Shown here: piece after piece, positions 18,301 to 31,000 of the stretch
Layout: each line of letters opens with the position of its first letter
How positions within the stretch are numbered: the stretch's first letter is position 1
DNA from: Lachnospiraceae bacterium
GTDB taxonomy: Bacteria; Bacillota; Clostridia; Lachnospirales; Lachnospiraceae
DNA: 64,000 nt
Assembly: GCA_017461725.1 (NCBI GenBank)
Contig: JAFTXG010000015.1
Span: forward strand, 186,001-250,000
Direction of reading: 5' to 3'
Notes under the pieces: model-generated
Told to the model about the DNA's origin: nothing
Databases searched by the model: none
The model's input: the letters and a program-made list of their open reading frames with translations, nothing else
Translations under genes and position numbers: made by a program

Positions 18301-18537
18301 AACCATATATCCCTTCATGGTGCGGTAACGGGGGATCATATCCTTGATAACACGGGTCAGTACATGACCGATATGAGGCTTACCGTTTGCGGTGGGCGGG
18401 CCGTCATAGAACGTATAGGTAGGTCCCTCCTTGCGATTTTCCATACTCTTCTCAAAGATCCGGTTCTCTTTCCAGAACTTCTCGACTTCCTTCTCTCTCT
18501 CCACAAATCGGAGATCTGCAGAAACTTTCTTGTACAT
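15382..18537 (-). CDS. ileS: Isoleucyl-tRNA synthetase, class 2 (IleS2) type
   Basis: The 1051-residue class I synthetase has the HIGH motif as PHIGH (54-58) and KMSKSKG (about 603-609). The editing domain lies between, with zinc-type Cys clusters (CPRCG near 183, CECGH and CPKCGK in the middle). Length above 1000 residues and the C-terminal region mark it as the eukaryote-like IleS2 form, as opposed to the roughly 930-residue IleS1 with a C-terminal zinc finger. IleS2 enzymes are known to be much less sensitive to mupirocin; resistance here is an inference. Expression is governed by the upstream T-box. Confidence 0.95.
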   Translation of the reverse strand: MYKKVSADLRFVEREKEVEKFWKENRIFEKSMENRKEGPTYTFYDGPPTANGKPHIGHVLTRVIKDMIPRYRTMKGYMVPRKAGWDTHGLPVELEVEKLLGLNGKEQIEEYGMEPFICKCKESVWKYKGMWEDFSGTVGFWADMDDPYVTYDDNFIESEWWALKQIWDKGLLYKGFKIVPYCPRCGTPLSTAEVSQGYKTVKERSAIVRFKCVGEDAYFLAWTTTPWTLPSNVALCVNPSDTYCKVKAADGYTYYMAEALLNNVLGKLGSEEQPAYEVLETFTGKDLEYREYEPLFAFTGEVAAKQNKKGHYVTCDNYVTMSDGTGIVHIAPAFGEDDAQVGRNYDLPFVQFVDGKGEMTADTPYAGTFVKNADPIILKDLDAAGKLFDAPKFEHEYPHCWRCDTPLIYYARESWYIRETAVRDDLIRNNNTVNWIPESIGKGRFGNWLENIQDWAISRNRYWGTPLNIWECECGHLESVGSRAELAEKSGCPDAAKVELHRPYIDEVTLPCPKCGKTMKRVPEVIDCWFDSGAMPFAQHHYPFENKELFEQQFPAQFISEAVDQTRGWFHSLMAISTLLFNKAPYENVIVLGHVQDENGQKMSKSKGNAVDPFDALATYGADAIRWYFYINSAPWLPNRFHGKAVVEGQRKFMGTLWNTYAFFVLYANIDGFDAGKYTLEVDKLGVMDKWCLSKLNTLIKEVDNNLENYRIPEAARALQDFVDELSNWYVRRSRERFWAKGMEQDKINAYMTLYTALVTVAKVAAPMIPFMTENIYQNLVCTSDANAPESVHLCDFPVADESLIDPELEKNMEALLDIVVMGRACRNTANIKNRQPIGKMFVKADFTLPEFYTEIIADELNVKNVEFTSDVRSFTSYQFKPQMRTVGPKYGKLLGQIKNVLATLDGNAAMDELNEKGALTFTVADTEVVLTEADLLIDSAQIPGYVSESDQKMTVVLDTNLTPELVEEGFVREIVSKVQTMRKEAGFEVMDKICLTLTGSEKLVEIFKNNTESIKNDVLAEEILVGAGDGYEKDWTINGESATISVKKIV

Positions 18538-18557
18538 AGTATTTCCTCCAATAATTT

Positions 18558-18595
18558 AAGCAGCCCTGACTCCTCCATAGGACAAAGGGCTGCTT
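18558..18595 (-). terminator. T-box terminator hairpin
   Basis: AAGCAGCCCT (minus-strand 5' arm at 18586-18595) and AGGGCTGCTT (18558-18567) form the terminator stem, overlapping the antiterminator region next to the T-box sequence. The tail TTAAATTATT is only moderately T-rich. Confidence 0.75.
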
Positions 18596-18890
18596 TGCTA
18601 TACCACCTATTTCGACATACATCCCGCCACCTTGGGCGAGGGATATGGTTTCCGGTAACGGCGGAAATCCGTCAGAGCCTACTCACCGCATTTTCTGATC
18701 GTTCCATTTTCTCTGCCGACTCAAGCAGTTCTCCGAAAACAAATCTGATCTCACGGGTTTCAGTCTGCAACTCAGGAGTGATTTTCCGATAAACTTCCGG
18801 CTCCGGGCTCCCACCATCCCCGGCTCGCTGTGGCTTTTCGTCTACCCTACTGTCTCCATCAACGTTTTTCACATTCACTTATGAATTGGA
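18558..18890 (-). ncRNA. T-box riboswitch (isoleucine) upstream of ileS
   Basis: Stem I lies at the 5' side (near 18780-18870), with ATC as the likely specifier codon at 18780-18782 in GAAAATCACTCCTGAG, matching tRNA-Ile(GAU). The T-box sequence is TGGTATAGC (18597-18605) after AATAGG, a variant of the usual TGGTACCGCG but still carrying TGGT for pairing with the tRNA NCCA end. Uncharged tRNA-Ile is expected to favour the antiterminator and switch on ileS. Confidence 0.88.
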
Positions 18891-18908
18891 TAACCCAATT
18901 TGAGTTTT

Positions 18909-18937
18909 ATTATAAATGGGTTGGAAATGGTTGTCAA
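18909..18937 (-). promoter_or_regulatory. Promoter of the ileS T-box unit
   Basis: A perfect consensus: TTGACA (18932-18937), 17-bp spacer, TATAAT (18909-18914). Confidence 0.92.
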
Positions 18938-18984
18938 CCCCTGATTTTTACATCACCAGTGCGAGCTCCCTGTTTCCACTCGCC

Positions 18985-19037
18985 AAAAAGGAAGAAACCC
19001 AGCCCGACTGAGTCAATTCTCAATCGGGCTGGGTTTC
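18985..19037 (-). terminator. Intrinsic terminator of the giant surface protein gene
   Basis: GAAACCCAGCCCGA (18994-19007) pairs perfectly with TCGGGCTGGGTTTC (19024-19037), and the minus strand continues TTCCTTTTTGG. It begins 10 bp after the stop codon. Confidence 0.88.
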
Positions 19038-19046
19038 GATTAAATT

Positions 19047-22000
19047 TTATTCAGCGCTCTGTACGCTGTACCATCCAATACCCTGGTATTCCCATCCAAC
19101 ACTAATCAGATGATCGCGCTCTTCCTCACTGTTGGTAAAGTGATATGCGCCGACAACCGCATTGGGATTGTGCAGTCTGTACTGAGGTGCCTGATTGTAG
19201 CATGCAGAGTTCCATGCTACATTCTCGTAAACCCAACCGGAAGCCAGCAAGGTATCTACCTCATCCTGATCCATCGTATAGAGATGCTCACCGGTAGAAG
19301 GCTGGAAGATACGGTATACCGGATCTCCGGTGTAAATCGGGATATGGAAACCAACTCCCTCATAGTTCCATCCGGCTGCTACCAGATTGTCCCTCTCCAC
19401 CTCACTTCCGGTGTAGAAGTGCTCACCGGAGTTGGGATTGTACATACGGTACATCGGAACCGTAGGCTCATCATCCGGATCAGAGCGATCTGCGCCGCAG
19501 ACGTTACAGGTCATATCGTTGTCATCCGTAAAGGTATGAGGACCTCTGAAAGGAACATTGATACTGGAATCAACCAGGAAGGATTGCTCTCCATCAGCTG
19601 TTCCGTAAACATGGATCGCATAGGTATGTGCACCTCTCACACCGAACAGACACACAGGAACTGTCAGTGTCCAGTCGCCATCCTTGGTCTTCTCCGCCTC
19701 GAACCAGTGCAGCGTCGCTGCCTGACCTGCCTGAACAGACCAGATTGCGATTCGCACCAGTGACAGATTCTCAGGGGCATTGACGACAGTAATCACCATG
19801 TCCTTGTTTCTCTCTGTCAGCATACCCTTGATCAGGATACCGTCTGTGATCAAGCGTCCGTGGTTATCGAACATGTAGGACTCTCCGTCGAGGACCTGGA
19901 TACCTCTTGCCAGACGACCATCCGCAAACGCGTAATAGGTGTATCCGTCCTCCTCGAACCAGCCATCGTTGACAGGAGCACCTGCCCAGTAGTAATACCA
20001 CTCACTGTTCTCGTAAACGAAGCTTCCCTTCAGCAGCTTACCGTTGGTGTCATCGAAGGTGTATACAACGCCGTCATATGCGATCTTAACCGCTGAATAG
20101 GTAACGCCATCAATTTCGAGATCAAATGCCTCCTTACCACGGGACGTTACATAGTGTCCGGTTCCGTTGGTGTGGTACCATGCCTCGGGATCGGAATCGT
20201 TGCCCGCCTTAACCCACGCGTCTCGCTTCGGCACACCGGCCCAGTAATAGTAACCGAAGCCATTGAAGTATCCGCGCAGAGTCTTTCCATCATCGGCAAA
20301 GTCATAGTATGCACCCTTAGCCTCTGCCTCCTTGTCGGGCATTACATGGGTTCCGGTGGTCATCACACCGGTGTCTGTATTGAAGTGGTACAGGTCGTCG
20401 CCGTCCTGATACCAGCCATAGGTCATCTCACCCTCCACATAGTGGTAGGTATTTCCGTCAGCCTTCTTGACAAAGCCGGTATAACCGCCCACCTTCAGAC
20501 CGTTCTCAAACTCCAGAACAACGCCGTCAATGAGTACCTTGCCATCGTAGCCGACACCGTCTTCGTCGAAGCAATACTTATCCGCTCCATCGATATACCA
20601 GCCGGAGCTGAGCACACCATCCTTAGCGTAATGATTTACTCCGTCGATATCAAAGATACCGGTGTACTTGGTCTGACCGATATTGATTCCGGTCTCTCCA
20701 AAGTCATAGTAGTAACCGCCGATCTGTGCAATACCGTAGGTCTTGTCGCCGTTTGCGTAGTAAGCGTAGCCGCCGTCCTCGTATACCCAGCCGTTCTTCA
20801 GGCTGTTCACCAACGTGTACTCATCGGTGAACTCCTTGTAGGTGTCCGCGAAATGACCGCCTGTCTCGCTGGGATCATTGGGATTTACAAACGGATACAG
20901 GCTGTACTCTGCCTGATTTTCAGGCTTCTGAGCGAAGCTGTACAGTGCGTTTGCACGCAGGTAAATGTCATAACCGATACTTCCGCTGTTCATCACCGCA
21001 AGACGATTCTTTGTATCCCACGCCGCATCGTCCTTGGGAGTCAGCTTGATACCGCTCACAATACAGATCGGGTTCGCCGTATTGGGATCGATCGCCTTTG
21101 TCTGATCAATCCATCTCAGTGACAGCGTCAGCTCGTTGGTCTCCTCATTGAGTTCAACCGTCTCCAGTGTGAAGTAGTCGCACAGGATCGTCATCTCGGA
21201 ATAATCCACTTCAAGGTTCGGATCAAACTTCATCACCGGCTTAACCTCGGTCAGTACGCTGACACGCTCTGCCAGCTGCAGCAGGAAGTTCCATGCGGAT
21301 GCATTCTCCGCATCTGCTCCCGGCAGCATGTAGGTCAGATCCGCCAGCTTTTCAGGCATCGGGATCTGTGTCATATCGATACCGAAGGTATAGGTAGTCA
21401 CCATAGGACTCTCGGGATCGATTACCACATAAGTTACATTGTCTTCTGTGGTGGAGTTGGAAACCTCGCGGTCCCATGCCAGCTGGCGATCACCGCCGGT
21501 GGCATTCTCAAAGTCAAAGCTTGCCTCTCCGGGCTTGTACAGCGCAACATTGATCGAACCGCTGACTGCATCCGGATTCTGTACTAAAAGTGCAGTGATC
21601 TTCACACTCTTGATACCGGAGCTCTCCGTACCGGTGAAGGTCCAGCCCTCAATCACACCGGCCTCGGGAAGGCTCAGCGCAAAGCCCACATCGTTCATGT
21701 TGATTGCCACAGGCTTGCCCTCATACAGAGCTGCCACAGGCAGTTCCGCAGGCTCGCCGTATACTGCATTCATGTTTTCCTGGGTGAAGTAAACCGTGTC
21801 GGGAACCACTACATACATGGTTCTGGTACCGATGACTGCATCGCCCAGCATCAGATTTACATTAACTGTTCCATTTGCCAGAGCCGTAAACTGACCGTCT
21901 GCATTAATGGAAGCGATACTGCTGTCAGAAACCGCCCAGGTCGTTCCCTCGGGGATCTCCACGGAGTTACCGGTTGCGCTGACACCGGAAGCGGTCATCT

Positions 22001-25000
22001 GCGTACTGGAACCGATGGTCAGATACTTCACCTCAGAATCCAGAACCGCATGATCAAAGGCGGTGGAGCTGGGTGCCGTGGAAACCATGATCAGGGAGGT
22101 ACTTACGGAACGCTCAAAGCCGTCGGAAGGCTTATTTACCAGAGACAGCTCATCGTCGCCCTCCTGTCTTGCGATATAAGTGGTGGATCCGCCGCCGTCC
22201 AGGTTGACTGCCTGTACACAGCCAGCCTCCAGCATGATCTGTGCGATCTCCTGCATACTTCCGCCGCAGGATACCGGCTCCTGACGTCCGTCAAGAACCA
22301 TGAACACGACCTTTCCGGTCTTGGTGATACCGACAGCCGTACGGCTCGCGCGGTTGTTGTAGTAGTCACCGGATGCGGAAACAGAGATCTTGCCATCCTT
22401 CACCAGGGTGGAACCGAAGATGGAGATACCCTCCATAACCAGTCCCTGCTCCTTCATCGCATAGTACTCGTCAGTGGTGCCGATATAAGCGGAACCATCC
22501 TTCAGAATACCGAAGAAACCGTTTGCGTTGGGTGCATGGTACTCCACGCCGCCCATGATCAGCAGACCGCCGGGCTCACCGGTGGACATATTGTAACCGG
22601 CACCGTTGATCGCTGCAATGACATTGTAATTCTCGATGTAATCCGCGCTCTCGGGATTACCGTATTTTTCCTGTGCTGCAAGGGCCTGATCTCTTACACG
22701 CTGCATGCCCCAGCCGCCGGCAGGATTTGCATCCTTGTAGTTTGCGTATACATTTACGTACTGGCTGGTCACATCAGCGGTTGCCAGATAGTAAACGATC
22801 TGCTTGCCGTCTGCGGTCGTCGCCTTATTGATCTGCTGAGTGATGCCGGGTGCCAGGGTGGAGGACTCGGTGGAGAATACATCAAAGTAGTTATTATCCA
22901 CGATGTCTACCCAGTCACCGGCCAGCTTACACAGATAATCTGCGAATGCGTAGCAGCAGGCCTTTCTCAAGTCAGACAGGTCGTCGTTGTTAAATTCTCT
23001 GGTGCCTTCGAGGGTAGCTACCACCTGATTTCCGGTGTATTCGTTGAATACAGCCTCCCGGATCTCAGTCATACCGGAAACTCCGTCGAGACGGTTGTCC
23101 AGGAAGTACTTCGCACGGTCCTCGTCGGTCAGATCCTCAGTGAAATAGCTGCTAATGATATTGTAAAGCAGGCCGTTCTCATAATCTTTGGCGGTCAGCT
23201 CCTCCATCACGTAGAAACCGTCCAGGTCACCATACATATCCGTCTGGCTGAAGATATCGCTCTCATTGAAGCTTACACACAGGTAATTCTCCAGAATATC
23301 GGCGATCATCTCATCCAGTGTACCGGTCACACCATGTCTGTCAACCGTACTCAGCAGGTCAACCAGGTCTCCTGCCCAGCCGGCAACGTCGGCATGGTTC
23401 ACACTTCCCTTGTTATGGTAGGAGATATCCAAAGTACCAAACATATGGCCGATGTCGGTGTAATCTCCATTGGGAAGATCCATGTTATGAATGTTCTTCA
23501 GACCAGTGACAATGATCATATCATCGGCGCTGCTTACGGAAGCATTATGTGCCTCCTCCTGCTCCTTCACATACTTTGCAAATCCCTCGTCCTCATAGCC
23601 GGCCATAATATTCCAGGAGCCGGAGTTATAGCGATCAACACCGGTACGGATGTACTTGATCAGCAGCAGCATGGGATCCTTGCCGGGATTTATCTTTACG
23701 TATGCGTTTGCGTAATCCTCAAGGATCTTCAGATTCTCAAGGAAGGTATCGTAATCTTTGATCTCAGGCTCGCCCAGAGCGGGAATCTCCACATAGGTGG
23801 AGTAATCACAGCGTGAGCAAGTCTCGTATGCCTCGTTACCAACACTGTAGTTGGTGGGCAGTTTCGCCTCATGGGCGATCAGATCGTGGCCAAGCTTAGG
23901 CTCTGCCTCAGTCTTGGTTCCGTTACAGGTCTGGCAAGTGTAGGTTCTGACACCGGCTGCCGTACAGGTAGGCAGGGTGGTCACTCTGCCGTCATCCCAG
24001 CTGTGGCCGAGAGCGGGAACCTCCTCCTGCGCAACGAAAATCTCGCCGCATACGGAACAGTGGCTTCCCTCGGTCTTACCAACCTTGGTACAGGTGGGTT
24101 CTACCGCCACGTCAACCACCTCGGTATGACCCTTAGCAGACACTACTTCCTGTGCCAGCAGTACTTCACCGCATACAGAACAGTGTTTTCCTTCGGTCAA
24201 ACCGGTCTCGGTACAAGTGGGTGCCACCGCATTATCAATCGCTACCGTGTGACCTTTTTTTGCAACGGTTCTCTGCGCAACCAGAACCGTACCACATACG
24301 GAACAGTGCTTTCCTTCGGTCAATCCGGTCTCGGTACAGGTGGCCTCTACTGCCTTATCAATCACCTCAGTGTGACCGGTTGCGGGCACAACCTCCTGCT
24401 TAACGATCGTAGTGTTACATACGGAACAGTGTGATCCTTCCGTTCTACCGGGTGTGGTACAGGTTGCTGCCTCAGCCTTATCGATCACCTCAGTGTGACC
24501 GGTTGCAGGGATCACTTCCTGCGCTTTCAGGGTATTGCTGCAGACTGAACACTTCAAACCGTCTGTCAGACCGGTTGATGTACAAGCAGGTGCTTTTCCG
24601 TTTACAATGACCTCAGTATGACCCAGAGCCTCAATCGTCTCCTGGGCTACCAGCACCTCATCACATACGGAACAATGACTTCCAGCGGTCAATCCGGTTT
24701 CCGTACAGGTAGGCTCTACACGACCATCCTGAACAATGGTATGGCCGGTTGCCTTGACTGTCTCCTGTGCCACCAGCACTTCGCCGCATACGGAGCAGTG
24801 CTTTCCTTCGGTCTTTCCTGCCACGGTACAAGTAGCGGCCACCGCCTCGTCAATCACTTCCGTGTGACCCAGAGCTGCTACTTCCTCCTGCGCTGCCAGC
24901 ACTTCGCCGCATACGGAGCAGTGCTTTCCTTCGGTCTTTCCTGCTGCCGTACAGGTAGGTGCCACTGCTGCGTCAATCACCTCGGTATGACCCAGAGCTG

Positions 25001-28000
25001 CCACAACCTCCTGTACTGTCAACACTTCTTTACATACGGAACAGTGCTTTCCTTCCGTCAAACCAGTTTCGGTACAGCTTGCTGCCTTCGCCTTATCAAT
25101 CACTTCGGCGTGACCAAGAGCAGCTACTTCTTCCTGAGCTATCAGGACTGCGTTACATACGGAACAGTGCTTTCCTTCCGTCAGACCGGTTTCGGTACAG
25201 GTTGCTTCCACTGCCTCATCAACTACACCCGCATGCCCAAGTGCGTCAACCGTCTTCTGGGCTACCAGCACTTCGTTACATACAGAACAATGCTTTCCTT
25301 CCGTCTTTCCGGTTGTGGTACAGGTTGCTTCCACTGCCTCATCGATCGCCTCGGTATGACCCAAAGCTGCTACAACCTCCTGCTCTACCAGCACTTCGTT
25401 ACATACGGAACAGTGCTTTCCTTCCGTCAGACCAGTCTCGGTACAGGTTGCTTCCACTGCCTCATCGATCACCTCGGTATGGCCCAGAGCTGCTACAACC
25501 TCCTGTGCTGTCAGCACTTCTCTACATACGGAACAATGCTTTCCTTCCGTCAGACCGGTTTCGGTACAGGTCGCTGCCACTGCCTTGTCAATTACTTCGG
25601 CATGGCCCAGTGCACTTACAACCTCCTGCGCTTTGAAAACAGTGTTACATACAGAACAATGTCTTCCCTCAGTCAGACCGGTTGCAGTACAGGTCGCCGC
25701 CACTGCCTTATCAATTACTTCGGTATGCCCCAGTGCATTTACATCCTCCTGGGCTACCAGTACTTCATTACATACAGAACAGTGCTTTCCTTCCGTCAGG
25801 CCGGTTGCAGTACAGGTCGCTGCCACTGCCGCATCGATTGCCTCCGTGTGACCGGCTGCCGCTACAACCTCCTGCTCTACCAGAACCTCATTACATACAG
25901 AACAATGCTTTCCTTCTGTCAAACCAGTCTCAGTACAAGTAGGTGCTGCCGCTGCATCGATCACCTCAGTATGACCAAGTGCAGCCACTTCCTTCTGTGC
26001 TACCAGTACCTGGTTACATCTAGAGCAATGTTTTCCTTCCGTCAGACCGGTTGCCGTACAGGTCGCTACCACTGCCTTATCTACTACTTCCTTATGACCC
26101 AGTGCTGCTACTTCCGTCTGTGGAGAAAACACCAGATCACAGCGGTCACAATGACTACCCTCTGTCAAGCCAGTTTCGGTACAGGTCGCCGCCACTGCCT
26201 TGTCAAACACTGTATTATGGCCCAGCGCAGGCACGTCAGTCTGTGCCACCAGTACTTTGCCACATACGGAACAATGCTTTCCTTCGGTCTTTCCGGTTGC
26301 CTCACAGGTCGCTGCCACCGCCTCATCGATCACCTCAGTATGACCCAATGCGGCTACTTCCTCCTGCATTACCAACACCGCGTTACATACGGAACAATGC
26401 TTTCCTTCCGTCAAACCAGTCTCGGTACAGGTTGCTGCCACTGCCTCATCGATCACCTCGGTATGGCCCAGCGCCACCACAACCTCCTGCTCTACCAACA
26501 CCGCGTTACATACAGAACAATGCTTTCCTTCCGTCAGACCGGTTTCGGTACAGGTCGCTGCCAACGCCTCGTCAACCACTTCAGTATGACCCTTTGCGGG
26601 TACCTCTTCCTGCTTTACCAACACCGTGTTACATACAGAACAATGCTTTCCTTCCGTCAAGCCGGTTGCCGTACAGGTGGATGCTACAGCCTCATCAACC
26701 ACCTCAGTATGGTCAATCACAGGAATATCGTCTTCCTTGTTTTCCCTACACACTGAACAGGTGTACACCTTCTTACCTACAGCCGTACAGGTAGGTGCTA
26801 ATGTCTCAACCCCCTCATCCCAGGTATGACCAAGTGCAGGGATCACCTCAGCACCGCCCTCAGTATAGTCACAGCGGCTGCATTTCTTGCCTGCGGACAG
26901 ACCGGGCTCCGTACAGGTAGGTGACTCAGCTTCCACATCCTGCAGGTCATGGCCCAGAGGATCGATACTTACCTCAAAGCCAGGAGTATTACAGTTTTTA
27001 CATCTCCGGTATAATATACCTTCTTCAGTACAAGTTGCTTCTTCTATTACAGTATCCTTGTAATCATGTCCGGTTGCCTCAATCGTCTCAGTCTTTGTCG
27101 CGTCACAATCTGTACACTCAAATCCCTGAGAACCAGCTTCTGTACAGGTAGGTGCTACATATTCTTCTGCCACTACATTCCAGATATGTCCACGCATCGA
27201 CACCACTTTCTGTGCTGCCAGCACTACGCCACACACGGAACAGTGCTTTCCTTCTGTCAAACCGGTTGCGGTACAAGTTGCATCTACTGCTGCGTCGACC
27301 GCCACGGTGTGACCCAGGGCTGCCACTTCAGTCTGTGACACCAATACCACACCACATACAGAACAGTGCTTTCCTTCTGTGAGACCGGTTTCGGTACAGG
27401 TTGCCGCTACCGCCGCGTCGATTACCTCGGTGTGACCCAGCGCTGCTACTTCCTCCTGAGCTGCCAGCACTACGCCACATACGGAACAGTGCTTTCCTTC
27501 TGTCAGACCGGTTTCGGTACAGGTTGCCGCTACCGCCTCATCAATCACTTCAGTGTGCCCCAGTGCATCAATCACTTCCTGTGCTGCCAGTACTGTGCCA
27601 CATACAGAACAGTGCTTTCCTTCCGTCAGACCGGTTGCCTCACAGGTAGGCGCTACTGCTGCATCAGTCACCTCAGTGTGGCCAAGTGCAGGGAGTTCAA
27701 CCTGCGGAACGATCACCTCGTTACATACAGAACAGTGCTTTCCTGCCGTCAATCCGCTCTCAGTACAAGTCGCGGCTACAGCTGCATCAGTTACCTCAGT
27801 GTGACCTAGCGCTTCCACTTCCTCCTGGGCTACCAATACCTCATTACATACAGAACAGTGCTTTCCTTCCGTCAGACCGTCTTCCGTACAGGTGGGCGCT
27901 ACCGCTGCATCAATCACTTCCGTATGACCCAGGGCATCAATCACTTCCTGGACTACCAGTACCTCATTACATACAGAACAGTGCTTTCCTTCTGTCAGAC

Positions 28001-31000
28001 CGGTTGCCTCACAGGCAGGCTCCACTGCTGCATCGGTCACCTCAGTGTGACCCAGGACATCAACCACTTCCTGGGCTACCAGCACTTCGTTACATCTGGA
28101 GCAGTGCTTACCCTCAGTCAGACCGGCTGCGGTACAGGTTGCCGCTACCGCCTTGTCCGTAACCTCTGCATGACCCAGCGCTGTCACAGTCGCCTGTGCT
28201 ACCAGCACTTCGTTACATACAGAACAGTGTTTTCCTGCCGTCAGACCGGTTGCGGTACAGGTAGGTGTCACTGCCTCATCAACCACTTCGGTATGCCCCA
28301 ATGCGGCTACCGTCTCCTGAGCTACCAACACTTCATTACATACAGAACAATGCTTTCCTTCCGTCTTTCCGGCGGTCTCACAGGTGGGCTCCACTGCCTC
28401 GTCAACCACTTCGGTGTGGCCCAGCGCAGCTACTTCCTTCTGCTCTACCAGTACTTCCTGACATCTTGCGCAATGCTTTCCTTCTGTCTTTCCGGCAGTC
28501 GTACAGGTTGCCGCTATCGCTGCATCAATCACTTCAGTGTGACCCAGCGCATCAACCACTTTCTGGGCTACCAGCACTTCACTACATACAGAACAATGCT
28601 TGCCTTCCGTCAAGCCGGTCGCAGTACAGGTCGCTGCTACTGCTTTATCAATCACTTCGGTGTGACCAAGAGCTGCAATCTCCTCCTGCTTAACTAAAAC
28701 CGTACCGCAAGTTGAGCAGTGACTTCCCTCGGTCAGACCGGGCGCAGTACAGGTAGGAGCTACCGCTTCATCTACCACCTCAGTATGGCCCAGTGCCTTA
28801 ACCACCTCCTGGGCTACCAGCACTTCGGTACATACGGAGCAATGCTTTCCTTCTGTCAGGCCGGTCGCAGTACAGGTAGGTGCTACTGCCGCATCAATCA
28901 CCTCGGTGTGACCCAGGGCCTCAATCACTTCCTGCTCTGCCAGAACTACATCACATACAGAACAATATTTTCCTTCCGTCAGACCGTCTTCCGTACAGGT
29001 TGCCGCCTTGCCGGGAATAATCACCTCAGTATGACCCAGCGCATCAACCACTTCCTGGGCTACCAGCACCTCGCCACATACGGAACAGTGACTTCCCTTC
29101 GTCAGACCGGTTGCCGTACAGGTAGGCGCTACCGCTGCATCCGTCACCTCGGTATGGCCCAGCGCATTAATCGTTGTCTGAGCTACCAATACCTGGCTAC
29201 ATACAGAACAGTGCTTTCCTTCCGTCTTTCCGGCGGTCGTACAGGTTGCTGCTACGGCCGGATCGGTCACCTCAGTGTGGCCCAGGGCCTTAACCACTTC
29301 CTGCGCTACCAGCACTTCGTTACATACAGAACAGTGCTTTCCTTCCGTCAAACCGGAAGCTGTACAGGTGGGTGCTACCGCTGCATCGACAGCTTCGGTA
29401 TGACCAAGGGCGTCAATATCTTCGGTCTTGCTATAATCACAACGTGTACAGGAAATCGTTTTTACACCCTTCTCTGTACAGGTTGCCGCTGTAGTAATTG
29501 CTTCCTTGTAATCGTGGCCGAGAGCATCGATAGTCTTCGTTTCCTTAGAAATAAACTCACCACAGATTGCACAATAAACAACACTATCATAGCTTCCTGC
29601 TTCCGTACAGGTTGCTGTTACTAAGTTTTCCTGAACAGCTGCTGCATTTGTGTGGCCTGTCGCGGGAATCACAGTCTGCGCTACCAACACTTCGTTACAT
29701 ACAGAACAATGCTTTCCTTCTGTCAGACCGGTTGCAGTACAAGTCGCTGCCACCGCAGCGTCTGTCACCTCAGTATGCCCAAGTGCCGCTACCAGTTCCT
29801 GACCGCAAACGGTACAAGTCTGGGCTGTCGTACAGGTTGCTCCAGTTCCGGGAGTGTGATCAGCAGTTTTCATCGTTGTACCACAGTACTTACAAATCTG
29901 TGGATTATCGCAAGTTACATCCTCAACCGCCACATCGGATATGCATCCGCACTCCTCGCCATTCTTCGCACATTCAATGACCCACTTCCCATCAGTGCCT
30001 GTACCTTCATAGGTATAGATACTTCCGTAGTTGGGGTTGATCATGCTGGGATCGGTATATGTACCATCACCGTGCATCAGCTTCGCAACCGTAATGGCTA
30101 CTTCATGGTACACGGGATTGTTGTCCGTATCCTGAGTTGCCTGATATGTCACAGTAGCCGTACCGGCTTTCATGACAACTTTTCCGGTACCTGTACTGAT
30201 GACTTTCGCTCCACCGGTAGTCGTATACAGGAAACCGGCATCTGCATTGATCGTGCCATCGATCTGAATCAGCGCATCCTCCAACGTCGTCCGAGAACCG
30301 ATTCTGCCTGGAGCATAGCTCAATGGAATAAAGTCATACTCTTCTGCAGCAACATAACCATTCGGATATGCCGGCCACTGGTCCGCATCATATACATAAA
30401 TGCTCTTACCGTTAGCCAAATTACAGTATGCCCCCTGTCTAACGATAATCTGTGAACCGGGCAAAAACGCCAAATCCTGCGTGATATTGATTGTACCGCT
30501 GACCACATCAACTGTCAGGTTATTTGTAATGGGCAATACATAGTCTCTTGAGTTAATGGTTACAGTCGAAGTCGGCAGGATTTTCATACTGATAGTAATG
30601 TTATCCATAGCCAGATCGCCATGCATCTCATAGACCTGACGATCATTAACCTCATCATAATCCTTAATCAGATAACCAGAGGTAATATTAAACAAGCTGT
30701 TCGGACCCACAAAAGGAACTTCAGAACCCTGTGCACCAACAAGAGCAACGGTAGTAGAAACATATCCCTTTTCAATCCCTCCTGCATGCAAGGTCATTGG
30801 CACTTCCACATTTTGCACGTAGTACTGGGACAGAGGAAATACCTTTTGCGAGTTGTCAACAAACTGACTCGTCGCATTACCGCCACGCCAGTCCATCGCC
30901 TGGAAAGACTCGTAAACTGTACCACCGCTGAGCACTTCTACGGCTCCCGCTCCCATCACATAGCCCCACGCATACAAGCATCCACCACTATTGACAGTAA

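Noticed and set aside
22050..23816. A 588-codon plus-strand open frame
   Set aside because: Antisense to the NAGPA region of the giant protein, with no family resemblance and no ribosome binding site.
24618..26756. A 712-codon plus-strand open frame with regular repeats (HCLIDHLGMTQ-like)
   Set aside because: It mirrors the 123-bp repeats of the giant surface gene on the opposite strand; its periodicity comes from that array.
23770..29790. CRISPR-like tandem repeat appearance
   Set aside because: The 123-bp units are contiguous coding repeats in one frame with no unique spacers, and no cas genes are near.
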